A stretch of DNA of 64,000 bases from Ideonella benzenivorans (GCF_020387415.1 NZ_JAGWCB010000007.1:542670-606669), one strand, 5' to 3'; shown: positions 53,048-62,604, numbered from the stretch's first letter. Translations and numbers: made by a program. The notes: a model not told the origin generated them from the letters alone.

Positions 53048-54196
53048 ATGCTGTCTCTGCTCATCAGCCAGTTCCTGATCTACGCGCTGGCCTGGAGCGT
53101 GGGCGCGGCGCTGCTGCGCGAGGAACGGCGCGCCGTGCTGTGGTGGGCCAGCTATTGCCTGCTGCAGGCCCTGGGGCTGGACTGGATGATCCGGTACGCG
53201 CCGCCGGACGGCACGATCGCGCCGGCGGCGGCGGTGGTGATGCTGGCCGGCTATGCCTGTGCCGACCTGGGCATCGACGCCTTTGTCCACGGCCGGGTCC
53301 GGCGGGCGGGGCTGTGGGTGGGGGCGGGCCTGGCGGGCCTGCTGTGGCAATGGGCTGGCGTGTCCGGCGGCTGGTCCGCGGCCCGGCTGGGCATCGGGTA
53401 CAACCTGTGCGTGGCGGCTTTGCTGGCGCTGCCGCTGGTCGTCCTGGGGCCGGCGCTGCGGCGGGAGTTCCGCTTCTGGGGCTGGCTGGCCCTGGCACCG
53501 GGGGGCTTGATGTGCCTGTTCGCGCTGCTGCGCACCGGGGTGCTGATCCTCCACCCGGAAGACGTGCTGCACGCGGCGGCGCCCGGTGTGCTGGAGGCGC
53601 TGCTGCAGTCCACCCTGTGGGCAGCGGGAGCCTTCAACATCGCCTTTCTCGGGCTGGTGCTGGGGCGGCTGGTGCGGCAGCTGCACAGCCGGCTGGATAC
53701 GGATCCCCTGACCGGGCTGATCAGCCGGGCCGGGCTGGAGCGGCGGCTGGCCGAGGCCTGGGCGGCCAGCCTGCGCCACGAGACGCCGCTGACCCTCGCC
53801 TTCATCGACATCGACGACTTCAAGACGATCAACGACACCGGCGGCCACGCCCTGGGGGACCGGGCGATCCAGGCGGTGGGGCGGGCGCTGCATCAGCAGG
53901 CCCGGGAGACCGATGCCGTGGGGCGCTGGGGCGGCGACGAGTTCCTGATCCTGATGCCGCAGACCTCGACCGCAGCGGCCGAGGCCGCGGTTCACCGCCT
54001 GCGGCGGCAGGTGCGGGGTTGCCGCCTGTCCGGCCTGCTGGCCGAGCGTTCGTTGGAGCTGAGCATCGGGCTGGCCACCCGCAGCGAGCAGGACCGGGAC
54101 ATGCTCGCCCTGGTGCGGCGCGCGGACGCCGCGATGTACCGCTGCAAGCAGGCCCGCAAGGCCGGGGCCGACCCGGACGGCCGTGTCAAGGCTTGA
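53048..54196 (+). CDS. Membrane-bound diguanylate cyclase
   Basis: A 382-residue protein with about seven hydrophobic N-terminal helices (LLISQFLIYALAWSVGAALL, VVMLAGYACADLGIDAFVHG and others to about residue 215) and a C-terminal GGDEF domain. The catalytic motif is GRWGGDEFLILMP (about residue 294), and RETD five residues before it is a matching RxxD inhibitory site. No other sensor domain is visible. GTG at 53042 is an alternative start. It ends inside the first base pairs of intergenic repeat copy A. Confidence 0.88.
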   Translation: MLSLLISQFLIYALAWSVGAALLREERRAVLWWASYCLLQALGLDWMIRYAPPDGTIAPAAAVVMLAGYACADLGIDAFVHGRVRRAGLWVGAGLAGLLWQWAGVSGGWSAARLGIGYNLCVAALLALPLVVLGPALRREFRFWGWLALAPGGLMCLFALLRTGVLILHPEDVLHAAAPGVLEALLQSTLWAAGAFNIAFLGLVLGRLVRQLHSRLDTDPLTGLISRAGLERRLAEAWAASLRHETPLTLAFIDIDDFKTINDTGGHALGDRAIQAVGRALHQQARETDAVGRWGGDEFLILMPQTSTAAAEAAVHRLRRQVRGCRLSGLLAERSLELSIGLATRSEQDRDMLALVRRADAAMYRCKQARKAGADPDGRVKA

Positions 54197-54470
54197 CAAG
54201 CGGGAATGCCGTGATCGCCGCGGCAGAGCGCAAACGCTCCATTTTGAGGCAATCCAGGCCGCCGGACGGGCTGACAAGGGCTTGCGTCGCCCCTCCCGGG
54301 TTTATCCACAGGCTTGTCCCCCCAGACTGTGGAGGGATGGGGGCGCAGCTCGCTTCGGGCCTGCCATTTTTTGCAGCAATGTGACGGAAGGCCCTTCAAA
54401 TCAAGCACTTGGGAAGGGAGGTCAGGCCTTGTCCACAGGCTTGTCCAGCGTCGGTGTGGATCCTCGCTGC
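54184..54470. repeat. Intergenic repeat with DnaA-box-like motifs, copy A
   Basis: About 287 bp colinear with copy B at 60663. Shared blocks in order are GTCAAGGCTTGACAAGCGG, GGCAATCCAG, CTGACAAGGGCTTG, TTTATCCACAGGCTTGTCC, ACTGTGGA, GCAATGTGAC, CACTTGGG, CTTGTCCACAGGCTTGTCCA and TGTGGATC. TTATCCACA at 54302-54310 is the consensus DnaA box; TTGTCCACA at 54429-54437 is one base different. The first bases overlap the end of the cyclase gene. It fills the gap between two convergent genes. Confidence 0.85.
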
Positions 54471-54510
54471 TCCAAAACCAAGAGAACTTATCGGGTATTG
54501 GCGGCGCGAT

Positions 54511-55761
54511 TCAGTTGCTGCAACCGGTCGGCGCGCCGGGGGTGACGCTGAAAGTTGCGGCGTACTGCAGGCTGCCATCGGCCGAGGTGAACTGCTGCAG
54601 CACCGGCACCGTGGCGCCCGGGAACGCAGGGGCCTCCACCCGGGGGTGCTCGAAGCTGTAGAGCGTGGGGTCGAAGCTGGCGTGCGTGCCCTGGTCGGTG
54701 CACTTCCAGCCGGCGTTGGCGGTGGTCTTGGCCTGCAGCACCCAGATGTTGTAGCCCACGTTGGTGGCGATGCCGATGCGGTCGCTGCCCAAGGACATCA
54801 GCTGGGCGTAGGTGGGCTTGGCGCTGCTGCTGCCGGTGCCCAGCACCAGCTGGGGCGCGGCGTACCACTGGCCCGTCGTGGCGTCACGCCGGTCCACATA
54901 GAGCAGCCCGTTGTCCGTGAAGGCGGCGAACAGGTTGCCCGCGGCGTCCACCACCGTGCTGAAGTGGCTGGACATCAGGTCCTTGTCCGGTGTGCCGGGC
55001 AGCAGGGTGGCGGCCGCGCCCCAGGCCAGATCGGCGCCGCCCTTCAGCGGGCGTTCCTGCCAGTAGATGGTGGGGCCGACGCTGTAGAGCATGCCGATGC
55101 CGCTGGGCAGCGTGACCAGGCGGGCGCTGCGCTTGTCGGCACCAAACGGATAGGTGCTGTCGTTGGCGCCGAAGAACTGCTGGGCGCTGGCCCAGGTGCC
55201 CTTGCTGGCCGACTTGCGGTAGAGCACGATGCCGGCGTTGCCGGTGCTGCTGTCCTCCTGCACATAGGCCACCCAGGTGTTGCCGTTGGCATCCACCGTG
55301 AAGCTGGGGTTGACCGCGGTGAAGGTCCTGCCGGCGCGGGGCACCTTCTCGACCGTGAAGGACGACCAGGACAGGCTGGCCGGGTCGTAGGTGGCGGTGG
55401 CCAGGCGCACGAAGCCGTCGCTGCCCTGGTAGACCACGGTGAGCAGGTTGCCCACCAGCGCCACGTCGGAGACGCTGTTGCTGTCGGTATAGCCCAGCTT
55501 GTGCTGCGCCGTCCAGACCAGCCCATCGGCCGACGAGCGCAGGAACAGCGCGGCCTTGGCGCCGCCCTGGGTGCCCAGGTTGGCCAGCAGGTGCTGGCGC
55601 CCGTCCGCCGTCACGAACAGGTGGCGCTGGTGGCGGTAGGACACCAGCCGGTCGGCGTCGCTGAGGATGTTGGTCTGGGTCACCTCGACGGCATGCGCCG
55701 GGGCGACGAGCACGGCGGCCAGCGCGACGGTGCTGAGCAGGGCTTGGAGATGGAGCTTCAC
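54511..55761 (-). CDS. Secreted protein of unknown function, possible beta-propeller
   Basis: A 416-residue exported protein. The signal peptide (LHLQALLSTVALAAVLVAPAHA) is cleaved near AHA. The mature part is rich in Gly, Ser, Thr and Trp. It contains repeating strand-like motifs such as ALFLRSSADGLVWTAQHKLG, VNPSFTVDANGNTWVAYVQED and HFSTVVDAAGNLFAAFTDNG, reminiscent of sialidase/BNR-type propeller blades. The GTG start at 55761 has GAGG upstream; a longer frame begins at 55794. No catalytic signature recognised. It ends with a cysteine-containing tail (PTGCSN). Confidence 0.75.
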   Translation of the reverse strand: MKLHLQALLSTVALAAVLVAPAHAVEVTQTNILSDADRLVSYRHQRHLFVTADGRQHLLANLGTQGGAKAALFLRSSADGLVWTAQHKLGYTDSNSVSDVALVGNLLTVVYQGSDGFVRLATATYDPASLSWSSFTVEKVPRAGRTFTAVNPSFTVDANGNTWVAYVQEDSSTGNAGIVLYRKSASKGTWASAQQFFGANDSTYPFGADKRSARLVTLPSGIGMLYSVGPTIYWQERPLKGGADLAWGAAATLLPGTPDKDLMSSHFSTVVDAAGNLFAAFTDNGLLYVDRRDATTGQWYAAPQLVLGTGSSSAKPTYAQLMSLGSDRIGIATNVGYNIWVLQAKTTANAGWKCTDQGTHASFDPTLYSFEHPRVEAPAFPGATVPVLQQFTSADGSLQYAATFSVTPGAPTGCSN

Positions 55762-55927
55762 GGGGCAACCTCTTGACGGACAGGCGTCCGCCACGGCGGA
55801 CCAACAGTCCGAGAGACTAACCAGCGGTTACCTTTGCCGTGTGTCTGCGGTCCCCAGACCGGCCCCTTGTTCTAGGGGGGCGGCCGCGCCAGCACCCTGG
55901 TGACGGCAACAAGTCACTGCACAGGGC

Positions 55928-56959
55928 TCAGCGGCGTCCGTTGCGCAGCACGATCTGGTCGTAGATGCCACCGTCGTCGAAGTGCTCCTTCTGCGCCTTC
56001 TTCCAGCCGCCGAAGAGTTCGTCCACGGTGAAGGTGCGCACTGCCGGGAAGTCCTTCGCGTAGGCCTTCAGGATCTTGGCGTTGCGGGGGCGCAGGTGGT
56101 GCTTGGCGGCCAGGGTCTGGCCTTCATCGGACCAGAGCCACTTCAGATAGGCCTCGGCCACGGCGCGCGTGCCGCGGCGGTCCACCACCTTGTCCACCAC
56201 CGAGACGGGGTTCTCGGCCAGGATGGTCCATTCCGGGTAGATCACCTCGAAGTCGTTGCCGAACTCGGCGCGGATCAGCGGCACCTCGCTCTCGAAGGTG
56301 GCCAGTGCATCGCCCATCTTGCGCTGGGCGAAGGTGGTGGTGGCGGCGCGGCCGCCGCCGTCGAGCACCGGCACGTTGGCGAAGATGCGCTCCACCAGCG
56401 CCCGCGCCGCCGGCACGCCGGCACCGCCCTTGAGCGCCGCGCCCCAGGCGGCCAGGTAGGTGTAGCGGCCGTTGCCGGCCGTCTTGGGGTTGGGGATGAT
56501 GACCGAGACACCGGGCTTGCCCAGGTCGGTCCAGCCTCGGATGTTCTTCGGGTTGCCCTTGCGCACCAGGATCACGGTGACCGAGGTGGTGGGCGCGCTG
56601 TGGTCCGGCAGGCGGCTGGCCCAGGTGGCCGGCACCAGCCCGCCGCGCTCGGCCAGGATGTCGATGTCGCTGGCCTGGTTCATCGTGATCACGTCGGCTT
56701 CCAGGCCATCGATCACGCTGCGGGCCTGCTTGCTGGAGCCGCCATGCGACTGCTTGAGCACCAGGTCCTGTCCGGCCGTCTTCTTCCAGTGGGCCGCAAA
56801 GGCCGCGTTGTAGTCCTTGTAGAACTCCCGCGAGACGTCATAGCTCGCGTTGAGCAGCGTCACGGGAGCCGCGGCATGGGCAGCCAGCGAGGCCCCCAGA
56901 CCCAGAGCGGAAACAGCAGCCCATTGCAGGGCCAGGCGGCGGGAAACGGGAGAAGACAT
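55928..56959 (-). CDS. sbp: Sulfate ABC transporter, periplasmic binding protein
   Basis: A 343-residue binding protein. A signal peptide (LALQWAAVSALGLGASLAAHA) precedes TLLNASYDVSREFYKDYNAAF. KQSHGGSSKQARSVIDGLEADVITMNQASDIDIL contains the sulfate-contacting SGG/SSKQ region, and NPKTAGNGRYTYLAAWGAAL is also typical of Sbp/CysP. No cysTWA permease or ATPase genes lie beside it. It sits after tauABC in the same direction, adding to the sulfur theme. The ATG at 56959 was preferred to an in-frame TTG at 56968. Confidence 0.93.
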   Translation of the reverse strand: MSSPVSRRLALQWAAVSALGLGASLAAHAAAPVTLLNASYDVSREFYKDYNAAFAAHWKKTAGQDLVLKQSHGGSSKQARSVIDGLEADVITMNQASDIDILAERGGLVPATWASRLPDHSAPTTSVTVILVRKGNPKNIRGWTDLGKPGVSVIIPNPKTAGNGRYTYLAAWGAALKGGAGVPAARALVERIFANVPVLDGGGRAATTTFAQRKMGDALATFESEVPLIRAEFGNDFEVIYPEWTILAENPVSVVDKVVDRRGTRAVAEAYLKWLWSDEGQTLAAKHHLRPRNAKILKAYAKDFPAVRTFTVDELFGGWKKAQKEHFDDGGIYDQIVLRNGRR

Positions 56960-57078
56960 GCAGAACAACTTTCGATCGGGACGGCGCAGGTGGCGCTGGA
57001 TTTCCGATTCTCGGGACCTGCTGCACCTGGCAGAACCATGTTTTCGTCATGAGCTTCTGCCGCCGGGTTGTGAGGATT

Positions 57079-58008
57079 TCAGCCGCGTCCCTTCCAGGGC
57101 ACCAGGCGGCGCTCCAGCATCCGCATCAACAGGTCCAGCGCAAAGGCCACGGTGCCGATCACGAGGATGCCCATCACCACGATGTCGGTGCGCAGGAAGT
57201 TGGAGGCATTGAGCACCAGCTGGCCCAGGCCGAGGTTGGCGGCCACCATCTCTGCCGCCACCAGGGTGGTCCAGCCAAAGCCGATCGCGATGCGCATGCC
57301 GACCAGGATTTCCGGCAGGGCCGCCGGCAGCAGCACATGGCGCACCAGTTGCCAGGGGCTGGCGCCCATGCTGGCGGCGGCATGGATCTGCTCGGCACTG
57401 GCCTGGCGCATGCCGGAGCGCGCGGCCAGCGCCAACGGCGCGAAGCAGCTCAGGTAGATCAGCAGCACCTTGGGCAGCTCGTTGATGCCGCACCAGATGA
57501 TGATCAGCGGCAGGTAGGCCAGCGGGGGCAGCGGGCGGTAGAACTCCAGCACCGGGTCCAGCACGCCGCGGGCCCAGCGCGAGCTGCCCATCGCAATGCC
57601 GGCCGGAATGGCGGTGACACAGGCCAGGCCGAAGGCCAGCAGCACCCGCCCCAGGCTGGCCCCCAGGTGGGCCCACAGGGACTGGTCATTGGCGCGGCCC
57701 CGTGCGTAGTCGCTCAGCTGGGCCCACACCGCGGCGGGCGAGGGCAGGAACAGCGGCTTGATCCAGCCGCTGGCCGTCACGCCCCACCAGCACAGCAACA
57801 GCAGCGTCACCGTGGCCAGGCTGATGGTGAGGCTGCGCCCTTCGCCAGGCTGGCGGAAGGCGCTGGTGGTGGTCGGGGCCGGCATCGCCGTGGCGGCAGC
57901 CCCGGTGTGGCGCGTGGGCGTGGCGGGCAGCCAGTCTGCGGGTGCCAGTGCGCCCCCGACCAGGTTCAGGGCCACCACCCGGGGGTGCAGGGACGGTTGT
58001 TCAGGCAT
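57079..58008 (-). CDS. tauC: Taurine-type ABC transporter, permease
   Basis: A 309-residue inner-membrane permease of the TauC/SsuC family. About 60 residues of poorly conserved cytoplasmic leader precede six helices; the EAA loop is [51 protein letters not shown]. Its start overlaps the tauB end by 8 bp. It ends 119 bp before sbp. Confidence 0.9.
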   Translation of the reverse strand: MPEQPSLHPRVVALNLVGGALAPADWLPATPTRHTGAAATAMPAPTTTSAFRQPGEGRSLTISLATVTLLLLCWWGVTASGWIKPLFLPSPAAVWAQLSDYARGRANDQSLWAHLGASLGRVLLAFGLACVTAIPAGIAMGSSRWARGVLDPVLEFYRPLPPLAYLPLIIIWCGINELPKVLLIYLSCFAPLALAARSGMRQASAEQIHAAASMGASPWQLVRHVLLPAALPEILVGMRIAIGFGWTTLVAAEMVAANLGLGQLVLNASNFLRTDIVVMGILVIGTVAFALDLLMRMLERRLVPWKGRG

Positions 58009-58816
58009 GCAGGGCCTCCACGTCGGCGGGTGCCTGCGATGGGGGCGCCTGATGGATCAGCGCCAGCACCTCCTCGCGCAGGGCAATGAATTCGGGCAGG
58101 GACTTGATGTGCCGGGCCTGGCCTTCTGCCAGATAGCGGCGCGAGAACGGCAGGTCTTCAAACGTCCGCAAGACCCGGCCCGGGCTGGGTGTCATCACCA
58201 CCAGACGGGTGGCCAGGAACAGGGCCTCCTCGACCGAGTGGGTGATGAAGAACACCAGCTTGCGCGTCTGGGCCCACACCTGCAGCAGGGTCTCCTGCAC
58301 CTGTTCGCGGGTGAAAGCGTCCAGTGCGCCCAGCGGCTCGTCCATCAGCAGCAGGGCGGGGTCGTTGGCCAGCGCCCGGGCGATGCCCACGCGCTGCTGC
58401 TGCCCGCCGGACAGGGCCCAGACCGGCCGGTCACCGGCGTCGGCCAAACCCACCCGGGCCAGCTGGGCCTGGGCGATGGCCTGGCGCTCCCGGGCGGGCA
58501 TGCCGCGCAGGCGCAGCCCCAGGGCCACGTTGTCCCGGGCGTTGAGCCAGGGCATCAGGGCATGCTTCTGGAACACCACGCCCCGCTCGGCACTCGGGCC
58601 ACGGATCGGTTGTCCGTCGAGCGCCAGCGTGCCTTCGGTGGCCGGCAGAAAGCCGGCCAGGCAGTTCAGCAGCGTCGTCTTGCCGCAGCCAGAGGCCCCC
58701 AGCGCGACGACGAAATCGTCACCGGCGAGCTGCAGGTTCACGCCCTGCAGCGCCGTGACGGGCCCGTGGGCGCTGGCGTAGCGCACGCCCAGGTGGCGGA
58801 TCTCCACGGTGGCCAT
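58001..58816 (-). CDS. tauB: Taurine-type ABC transporter, ATP-binding protein
   Basis: A 271-residue ATPase. Walker A is [19 protein letters not shown], signature [15 protein letters not shown], Walker [16 protein letters not shown] and [16 protein letters not shown] the switch region, all TauB/SsuB-like. It lies 12 bp after tauA and overlaps tauC, so the three genes are one unit. Confidence 0.92.
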   Translation of the reverse strand: MATVEIRHLGVRYASAHGPVTALQGVNLQLAGDDFVVALGASGCGKTTLLNCLAGFLPATEGTLALDGQPIRGPSAERGVVFQKHALMPWLNARDNVALGLRLRGMPARERQAIAQAQLARVGLADAGDRPVWALSGGQQQRVGIARALANDPALLLMDEPLGALDAFTREQVQETLLQVWAQTRKLVFFITHSVEEALFLATRLVVMTPSPGRVLRTFEDLPFSRRYLAEGQARHIKSLPEFIALREEVLALIHQAPPSQAPADVEALHA

Positions 58817-58828
58817 GGCGCGTCCGGC

Positions 58829-59839
58829 TCAGCGGCCCAAGGCCTTGCGGGCGTAGGTCGTGGTGACGAAGGCGCTGTAGTCCGGCTTGAGCTCCTGCAC
58901 GCGGCCCTGCTCCTTCAGGAACACGGCGGTGCGGGCCAGCGCCTTGGCAGCGCCGCCGCCCAGCCACTGGGCCGAGACCTGTTCCTGCAGGGTGGGGAAG
59001 CGGTACAGCGCCGTGGCGGCCGGCACCGCCTTGGGATCGGCCTTGCTCCACTTGGCGATGGCCTTCACCTCCGGGGTGTCCGGCGTCCAGTGGGCACCGT
59101 CCTTCCTGTAGCGGGCATCGGCGGCGGCCACGGCCTTCACCAGCGCGACGACGAAGGCCTCGTTCCGCGCGGCCCATTGGGCGTTGACGACCAGGCCGTC
59201 GAAGGTGGCGTACCCCTTCTTGCCCAGGCTGCCCGAGGTGGCGATGACCTGGCCCCCCGAGGCCTTGGCCTTGGCCAGGGCCGGGTCCCAGATGAAGGCG
59301 GCGTCGATGTCGCCCCGCTCCCAGGCGGCGGCGATCTCCGGCGGGCGCAGGTTGACGATGTTCACGTCCCTGGCGGGCACCCCGGCGTCCTTCAGACCGG
59401 CCAGCAATTGGTAGTGTGAGGTGGACACAAAGGGGGTGGCCACCTTCTTGCCCTTGAGGTCCTTCCAGCCGCGCACGCCGGACTCCTTGCGGACCACCAG
59501 GGCCTCGGCATCGGCGATGTCGTCCAGGATCCAGAACAGTCGGATGTCCTGACCCTGGCTGGCGGCGGCGGCGATCGGGCTGGAACCGGCCTCGCCGATC
59601 TGCACGTCGCCCGAGGCCATGGCGCGGATCACATCGCCCCCGCCGCCGAACTGACGCCAGGTGATCTTGTAGCCGGTGGCCTTTTCCAGTTCGCCGGACT
59701 CGATGACGGTGTGCAGCGGCACCAGCATGTCCTGGTAGGCGAAGGTGACCTCCTTGGTTTGCGACCAGGCGGCCACGGTGGAGAAGGTCAGAAGAGCGGC
59801 GGCCAGGGCCTGCCGGCGGGTGCGGAGCGGGGAAGACAT
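58829..59839 (-). CDS. tauA: Taurine ABC transporter, periplasmic binding protein
   Basis: A 336-residue binding protein. RRQALAAALLTFSTVAAWSQ is the signal peptide. KEVTFAYQDMLVPLHTVIESGELEKATGYKITWRQFGGGGDVIRAMASGDVQIGEAGSSPIAAAASQG matches TauA closely, as do PPEIAAAWERGDIDAAFIWDPAL and WIL.D. No tauD (taurine dioxygenase) gene follows, so desulfonation must use an enzyme encoded elsewhere. It is first in tauABC. Confidence 0.93.
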   Translation of the reverse strand: MSSPLRTRRQALAAALLTFSTVAAWSQTKEVTFAYQDMLVPLHTVIESGELEKATGYKITWRQFGGGGDVIRAMASGDVQIGEAGSSPIAAAASQGQDIRLFWILDDIADAEALVVRKESGVRGWKDLKGKKVATPFVSTSHYQLLAGLKDAGVPARDVNIVNLRPPEIAAAWERGDIDAAFIWDPALAKAKASGGQVIATSGSLGKKGYATFDGLVVNAQWAARNEAFVVALVKAVAAADARYRKDGAHWTPDTPEVKAIAKWSKADPKAVPAATALYRFPTLQEQVSAQWLGGGAAKALARTAVFLKEQGRVQELKPDYSAFVTTTYARKALGR

Positions 59840-59872
59840 GTGGTGGTTTTGGGGAACTGCCTGTGAAGGCTT

Positions 59873-60541
59873 TCATTCTGGAAACCGGTCTTGCGGCGCG
59901 GAACGAATGAAAACGTGCTTCCAAGAACGAAAAAGGCGTGGCTGCGGGGCCGTGGAGGCCGGATGGGGCTCGCCCGCCCTGGGGCGTTGGGGCGGCGTGG
60001 GACGGTCGGTCGTGCGGGCCAGCGCACCCACCAGGGCCTCACCCAGCGGCCAGGGGCCGTGCCCTGAATCGACATTGATGTGGCCGGCCAGGCCGGCATC
60101 CCAGACCGCGGCGCCCCAGCGGTGGGCCTGGTCGCGGGCCTCGCCCTCGGCGAACCAGGGGTCGTTGCGGCTGGTCACCACCGTGGTGGGAAAGGGCAGG
60201 GGCGCATCGAAGTGTGCGGCGTCCAGGCAGAACCGCCCCGGGTTGGCCGGAGCCACCAGCAGGGCGGCACGGATGCGGTGGCTGCCATGGCGGCGGGCCC
60301 AATGGGCGGCGGTCAGGCAGCCGAAGCTGTGGGCCACGATCAGCCACTGGGCGTCCGGCTCGGACCGGTAGGCCTGCTCCAGGCAGTCGGCCCAGTCGTC
60401 CAGCTGAGGGGTGTCCCAATCGCCCACCTGCATGCGCCGTGAACCGGCATGACGGGCCTCCAGCCAGCTTTGCCAATGGGTGGGGCCGCTGCCGTGCAGC
60501 CCGGGAACGACGAGGAGGCGGGGGGTGGGCAGAACTGGCAT
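59873..60541 (-). CDS. RBBP9/YdeN-family alpha/beta hydrolase
   Basis: A 222-residue serine-hydrolase-fold protein. LLVVPGLHGSGPTHWQSWLE is the family start, the nucleophile is Ser in IVAHSFGCLTAAHWA (about residue 76), Asp is in VVTSRNDPWF and His in HINVDSGHGPWPLG. These small hydrolases have uncharacterised ester substrates. The C-terminal 30 residues are not conserved. It lies 33 bp upstream of tauA in the same direction and could be cotranscribed. The ATG at 60541 begins at MPVLPTPR. Confidence 0.85.
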   Translation of the reverse strand: MPVLPTPRLLVVPGLHGSGPTHWQSWLEARHAGSRRMQVGDWDTPQLDDWADCLEQAYRSEPDAQWLIVAHSFGCLTAAHWARRHGSHRIRAALLVAPANPGRFCLDAAHFDAPLPFPTTVVTSRNDPWFAEGEARDQAHRWGAAVWDAGLAGHINVDSGHGPWPLGEALVGALARTTDRPTPPQRPRAGEPHPASTAPQPRLFRSWKHVFIRSAPQDRFPE

Positions 60542-60662
60542 GGCGGGCAGGGCTGGAGCGAATGGGCCGCATCTTGAACGGGCCACCGGCACCGGCCAAC
60601 GAATGAAACGGCGGCTGCATATGCGGGGGGCAAACATGGCGGACGGCGTGCTGCCCGGGTTT

Positions 60663-60945
60663 GTCAAGGCTTGACAAGCGGTTTCCGGCGCCGATCGCGT
60701 CAAGGGGCGATCTGCCTCATCTTGTGGCAATCCAGAACTCCCGGCGGACTGACAAGGGCTTGGCGGCGCCCTCACCCGTTTATCCACAGGCTTGTCCAGC
60801 GCCACTGTGGACGCCGGCAAAACGGGTGCCAAACGCACTGCCGTTTTTTAAGGCAATGTGACAAAACCACTGGTCCATCAGCCACTTGGGGCGTCCGGTC
60901 AGGGCTTGTCCACAGGCTTGTCCAACCGCACTGTGGATCGGCGCG
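60663..60945. repeat. Intergenic repeat with DnaA-box-like motifs, copy B
   Basis: About 283 bp colinear with copy A at 54184 in the same orientation. TTATCCACA at 60780-60788 is a consensus DnaA box and TTGTCCACA at 60906-60914 a one-mismatch box. CTGTGGAT in reverse orientation lies near 60931. Both copies carry the same ordered blocks with variable sequence between them, so they have diverged while the short blocks stayed constant. It lies in the 526-bp gap before the lipoprotein gene; the rest of that gap (60542-60662, 60946-61067) shows no gene. Confidence 0.85.
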
Positions 60946-61067
60946 GCCCGAGTAACCAGGCTGTCAGGTCGGCTATTCGTGCCACGTCAGGCCGGGATGT
61001 CCGGCATCGTCGCGGTTCGTGTCCGCTGGTGGTCCAATGCCGCATGGCTGGCTTTGGGAGCAAGGAC

Positions 61068-61550
61068 ATGAACCCTCGGCAGGGATGGGCGCTGCTGGCG
61101 CTGGTGGGGCTGACCGGCTGCAGCACCTGCGGCATTGATCCGCAGGTCGACACCACGTCTGACCGCGTTCAGGCCAAGCTGGGCACACCCAGCCGCGCCT
61201 GGACGCATGCCGACGGCAGCACCCGCTGGGCCTATGCCCATGGCGCCTACAGCCGGCAGACCTGCATGGTCGATTTCGATGCCCAGGGGCGGCTGCAGAA
61301 GGCCGAGAACGTGCTGGACGAGGCCCACTTCCTGCAGGTGAAGCCCGGCATGACGGCCGACGAGCTGGAACAGCTGCTGGGCCCGGCCGGCTGGACCTGG
61401 CAGGTGGCGTACCACCGCCAGACGGTCTGGTCCTACCGCTACGACAACCCGTTCTGCCAGGTGTTCCATGTCGGCCTGACGCCCGACGGCCATGTGGAAG
61501 ACAGCGCCCACGGCCTGGACCCGATCTGCGATCACGACCATGACCGCTGA
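61068..61550 (+). CDS. BamE/OmlA-like lipoprotein
   Basis: A 160-residue protein. A short hydrophobic leader ends in LVGLTGCSTC, a lipobox, so the mature protein starts at Cys and is lipid-anchored. Two SmpA/OmlA-like beta-alpha units follow: VQAKLGTPSRAWTHADGSTRWAYA and VKPGMTADELEQLLGPAGWTWQVAY, each with the KxGxP or LLGPA motif of that fold. BamE helps the outer-membrane assembly machine, but full-length BamE is shorter and has one such unit, so this is a relative and not BamE itself. It is preceded by GGGAGCAAGGAC. Confidence 0.8.
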   Translation: MNPRQGWALLALVGLTGCSTCGIDPQVDTTSDRVQAKLGTPSRAWTHADGSTRWAYAHGAYSRQTCMVDFDAQGRLQKAENVLDEAHFLQVKPGMTADELEQLLGPAGWTWQVAYHRQTVWSYRYDNPFCQVFHVGLTPDGHVEDSAHGLDPICDHDHDR

Positions 61551-61647
61551 CCCTTGGCTGTGCAGAAGAGACTGAAGAGACAATAGGCGGTTTTGTCAGA
61601 AGAACCCGGCCGCCGTCGACGCGGCCCGGGACGATGGAGCGAGACCC

Positions 61648-62604
61648 ATGACCGTGCAGTGGTTCCCCGGGCACATGCATGCCACACGCAAGGCCATTGG
61701 CGAGCGGCTGAAGGCCGGCATCGACGTGGTCATCGAACTGCTGGATGCCCGCCTGCCGGGCTCCAGCAGCAACCCGCTGCTGGCGGAGATGACCCGTGGC
61801 AAGGCCGCGCTCAAGGTGCTGAACAAGCAGGACCTGGCCGACCCCGTGCGCACCGCGCTGTGGCTGGACCATTTCAACGCCCAGCCCGACACCCGCGCCA
61901 TTGCGCTGGACGCCAGCGAGCGCGCGCCCGCCCAGCGCCTGGCCGCCGCCTGCCGCGAGCTGATGCCCCACCGCGGCGGCATGGACAAGCCGCTTCGCAT
62001 CCTGATCTGCGGCGTGCCCAACGTCGGCAAATCCACGCTGATCAACACCCTGGTGGGCAAGAAGGCCACCAAGACCGGGGACGAGGCCGGCGTCACCAAG
62101 AACGAACAGCGCATCAACCTGGACAAGGGCGCCTACCTGTTCGACACGCCCGGCATGCTGTGGCCCAAGATCATCGTGCCCCAAAGCGGCTACCACCTGG
62201 CCGCGGCGGGTTCGGTGGGCCACAACGCCTACGACGACGAAGAGGTGGCGCTGGAACTGCTGGAGACGCTGCAGCCCGACTACCCCGGCCTGATCGAGGC
62301 CCGCTACAAGCTGCCCGCCGGCACCGCCGCGCTCAAGACCGAAGCCCTGCTCGAAGCCATCGCCCGCCAGCGTGGCGCGGTGCAGGCCGGCGGCCGGGTG
62401 AACCTGGCCAAGGCTGCCGAGCTGGTCATCAACGACTTCCGCACCGGCATCATCGGCCGCCTGACCCTGGAGACCCCCGAGGGCTTCGCCGCCTGGCGAC
62501 AGGCGGCCGAAGTGGTGGAAGCGGCGCACCAGGCGCGCAAGCAGGACATGCAGAAGAAGCGCCGTGGTGACTGGCGCGGGGAGCGGCCGGAGGCGGGGGA
62601 CTGA
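61648..62604 (+). CDS. rbgA: Ribosome biogenesis GTPase, RbgA/YlqF family
   Basis: A 318-residue circularly permuted GTPase that helps late 50S assembly. The motif order is G4 (KVLNKQDLAD), G1 (GVPNVGKSTLIN), G2 (NEQRINL region), G3 (DTPGMLWPK), which is diagnostic. WFPGHMHATRKAIGERLKAGIDVVIELLDARLPGSSSNP at the N-terminus is also typical. It is the last chromosomal housekeeping gene before the cassette-like segment. Confidence 0.95.
   Translation: MTVQWFPGHMHATRKAIGERLKAGIDVVIELLDARLPGSSSNPLLAEMTRGKAALKVLNKQDLADPVRTALWLDHFNAQPDTRAIALDASERAPAQRLAAACRELMPHRGGMDKPLRILICGVPNVGKSTLINTLVGKKATKTGDEAGVTKNEQRINLDKGAYLFDTPGMLWPKIIVPQSGYHLAAAGSVGHNAYDDEEVALELLETLQPDYPGLIEARYKLPAGTAALKTEALLEAIARQRGAVQAGGRVNLAKAAELVINDFRTGIIGRLTLETPEGFAAWRQAAEVVEAAHQARKQDMQKKRRGDWRGERPEAGD

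Noticed and set aside
54183..54545. 120-codon frame across repeat copy A
   Set aside because: It reads through the repeat, and its similarity to frames in copy B reflects shared DNA blocks rather than a protein; no start signal or coding bias.
60858..61067. N-terminal extension of the lipoprotein frame into repeat copy B
   Set aside because: The lipobox signal peptide begins at the ATG at 61068 with a ribosome-binding site; the upstream part is repeat sequence.
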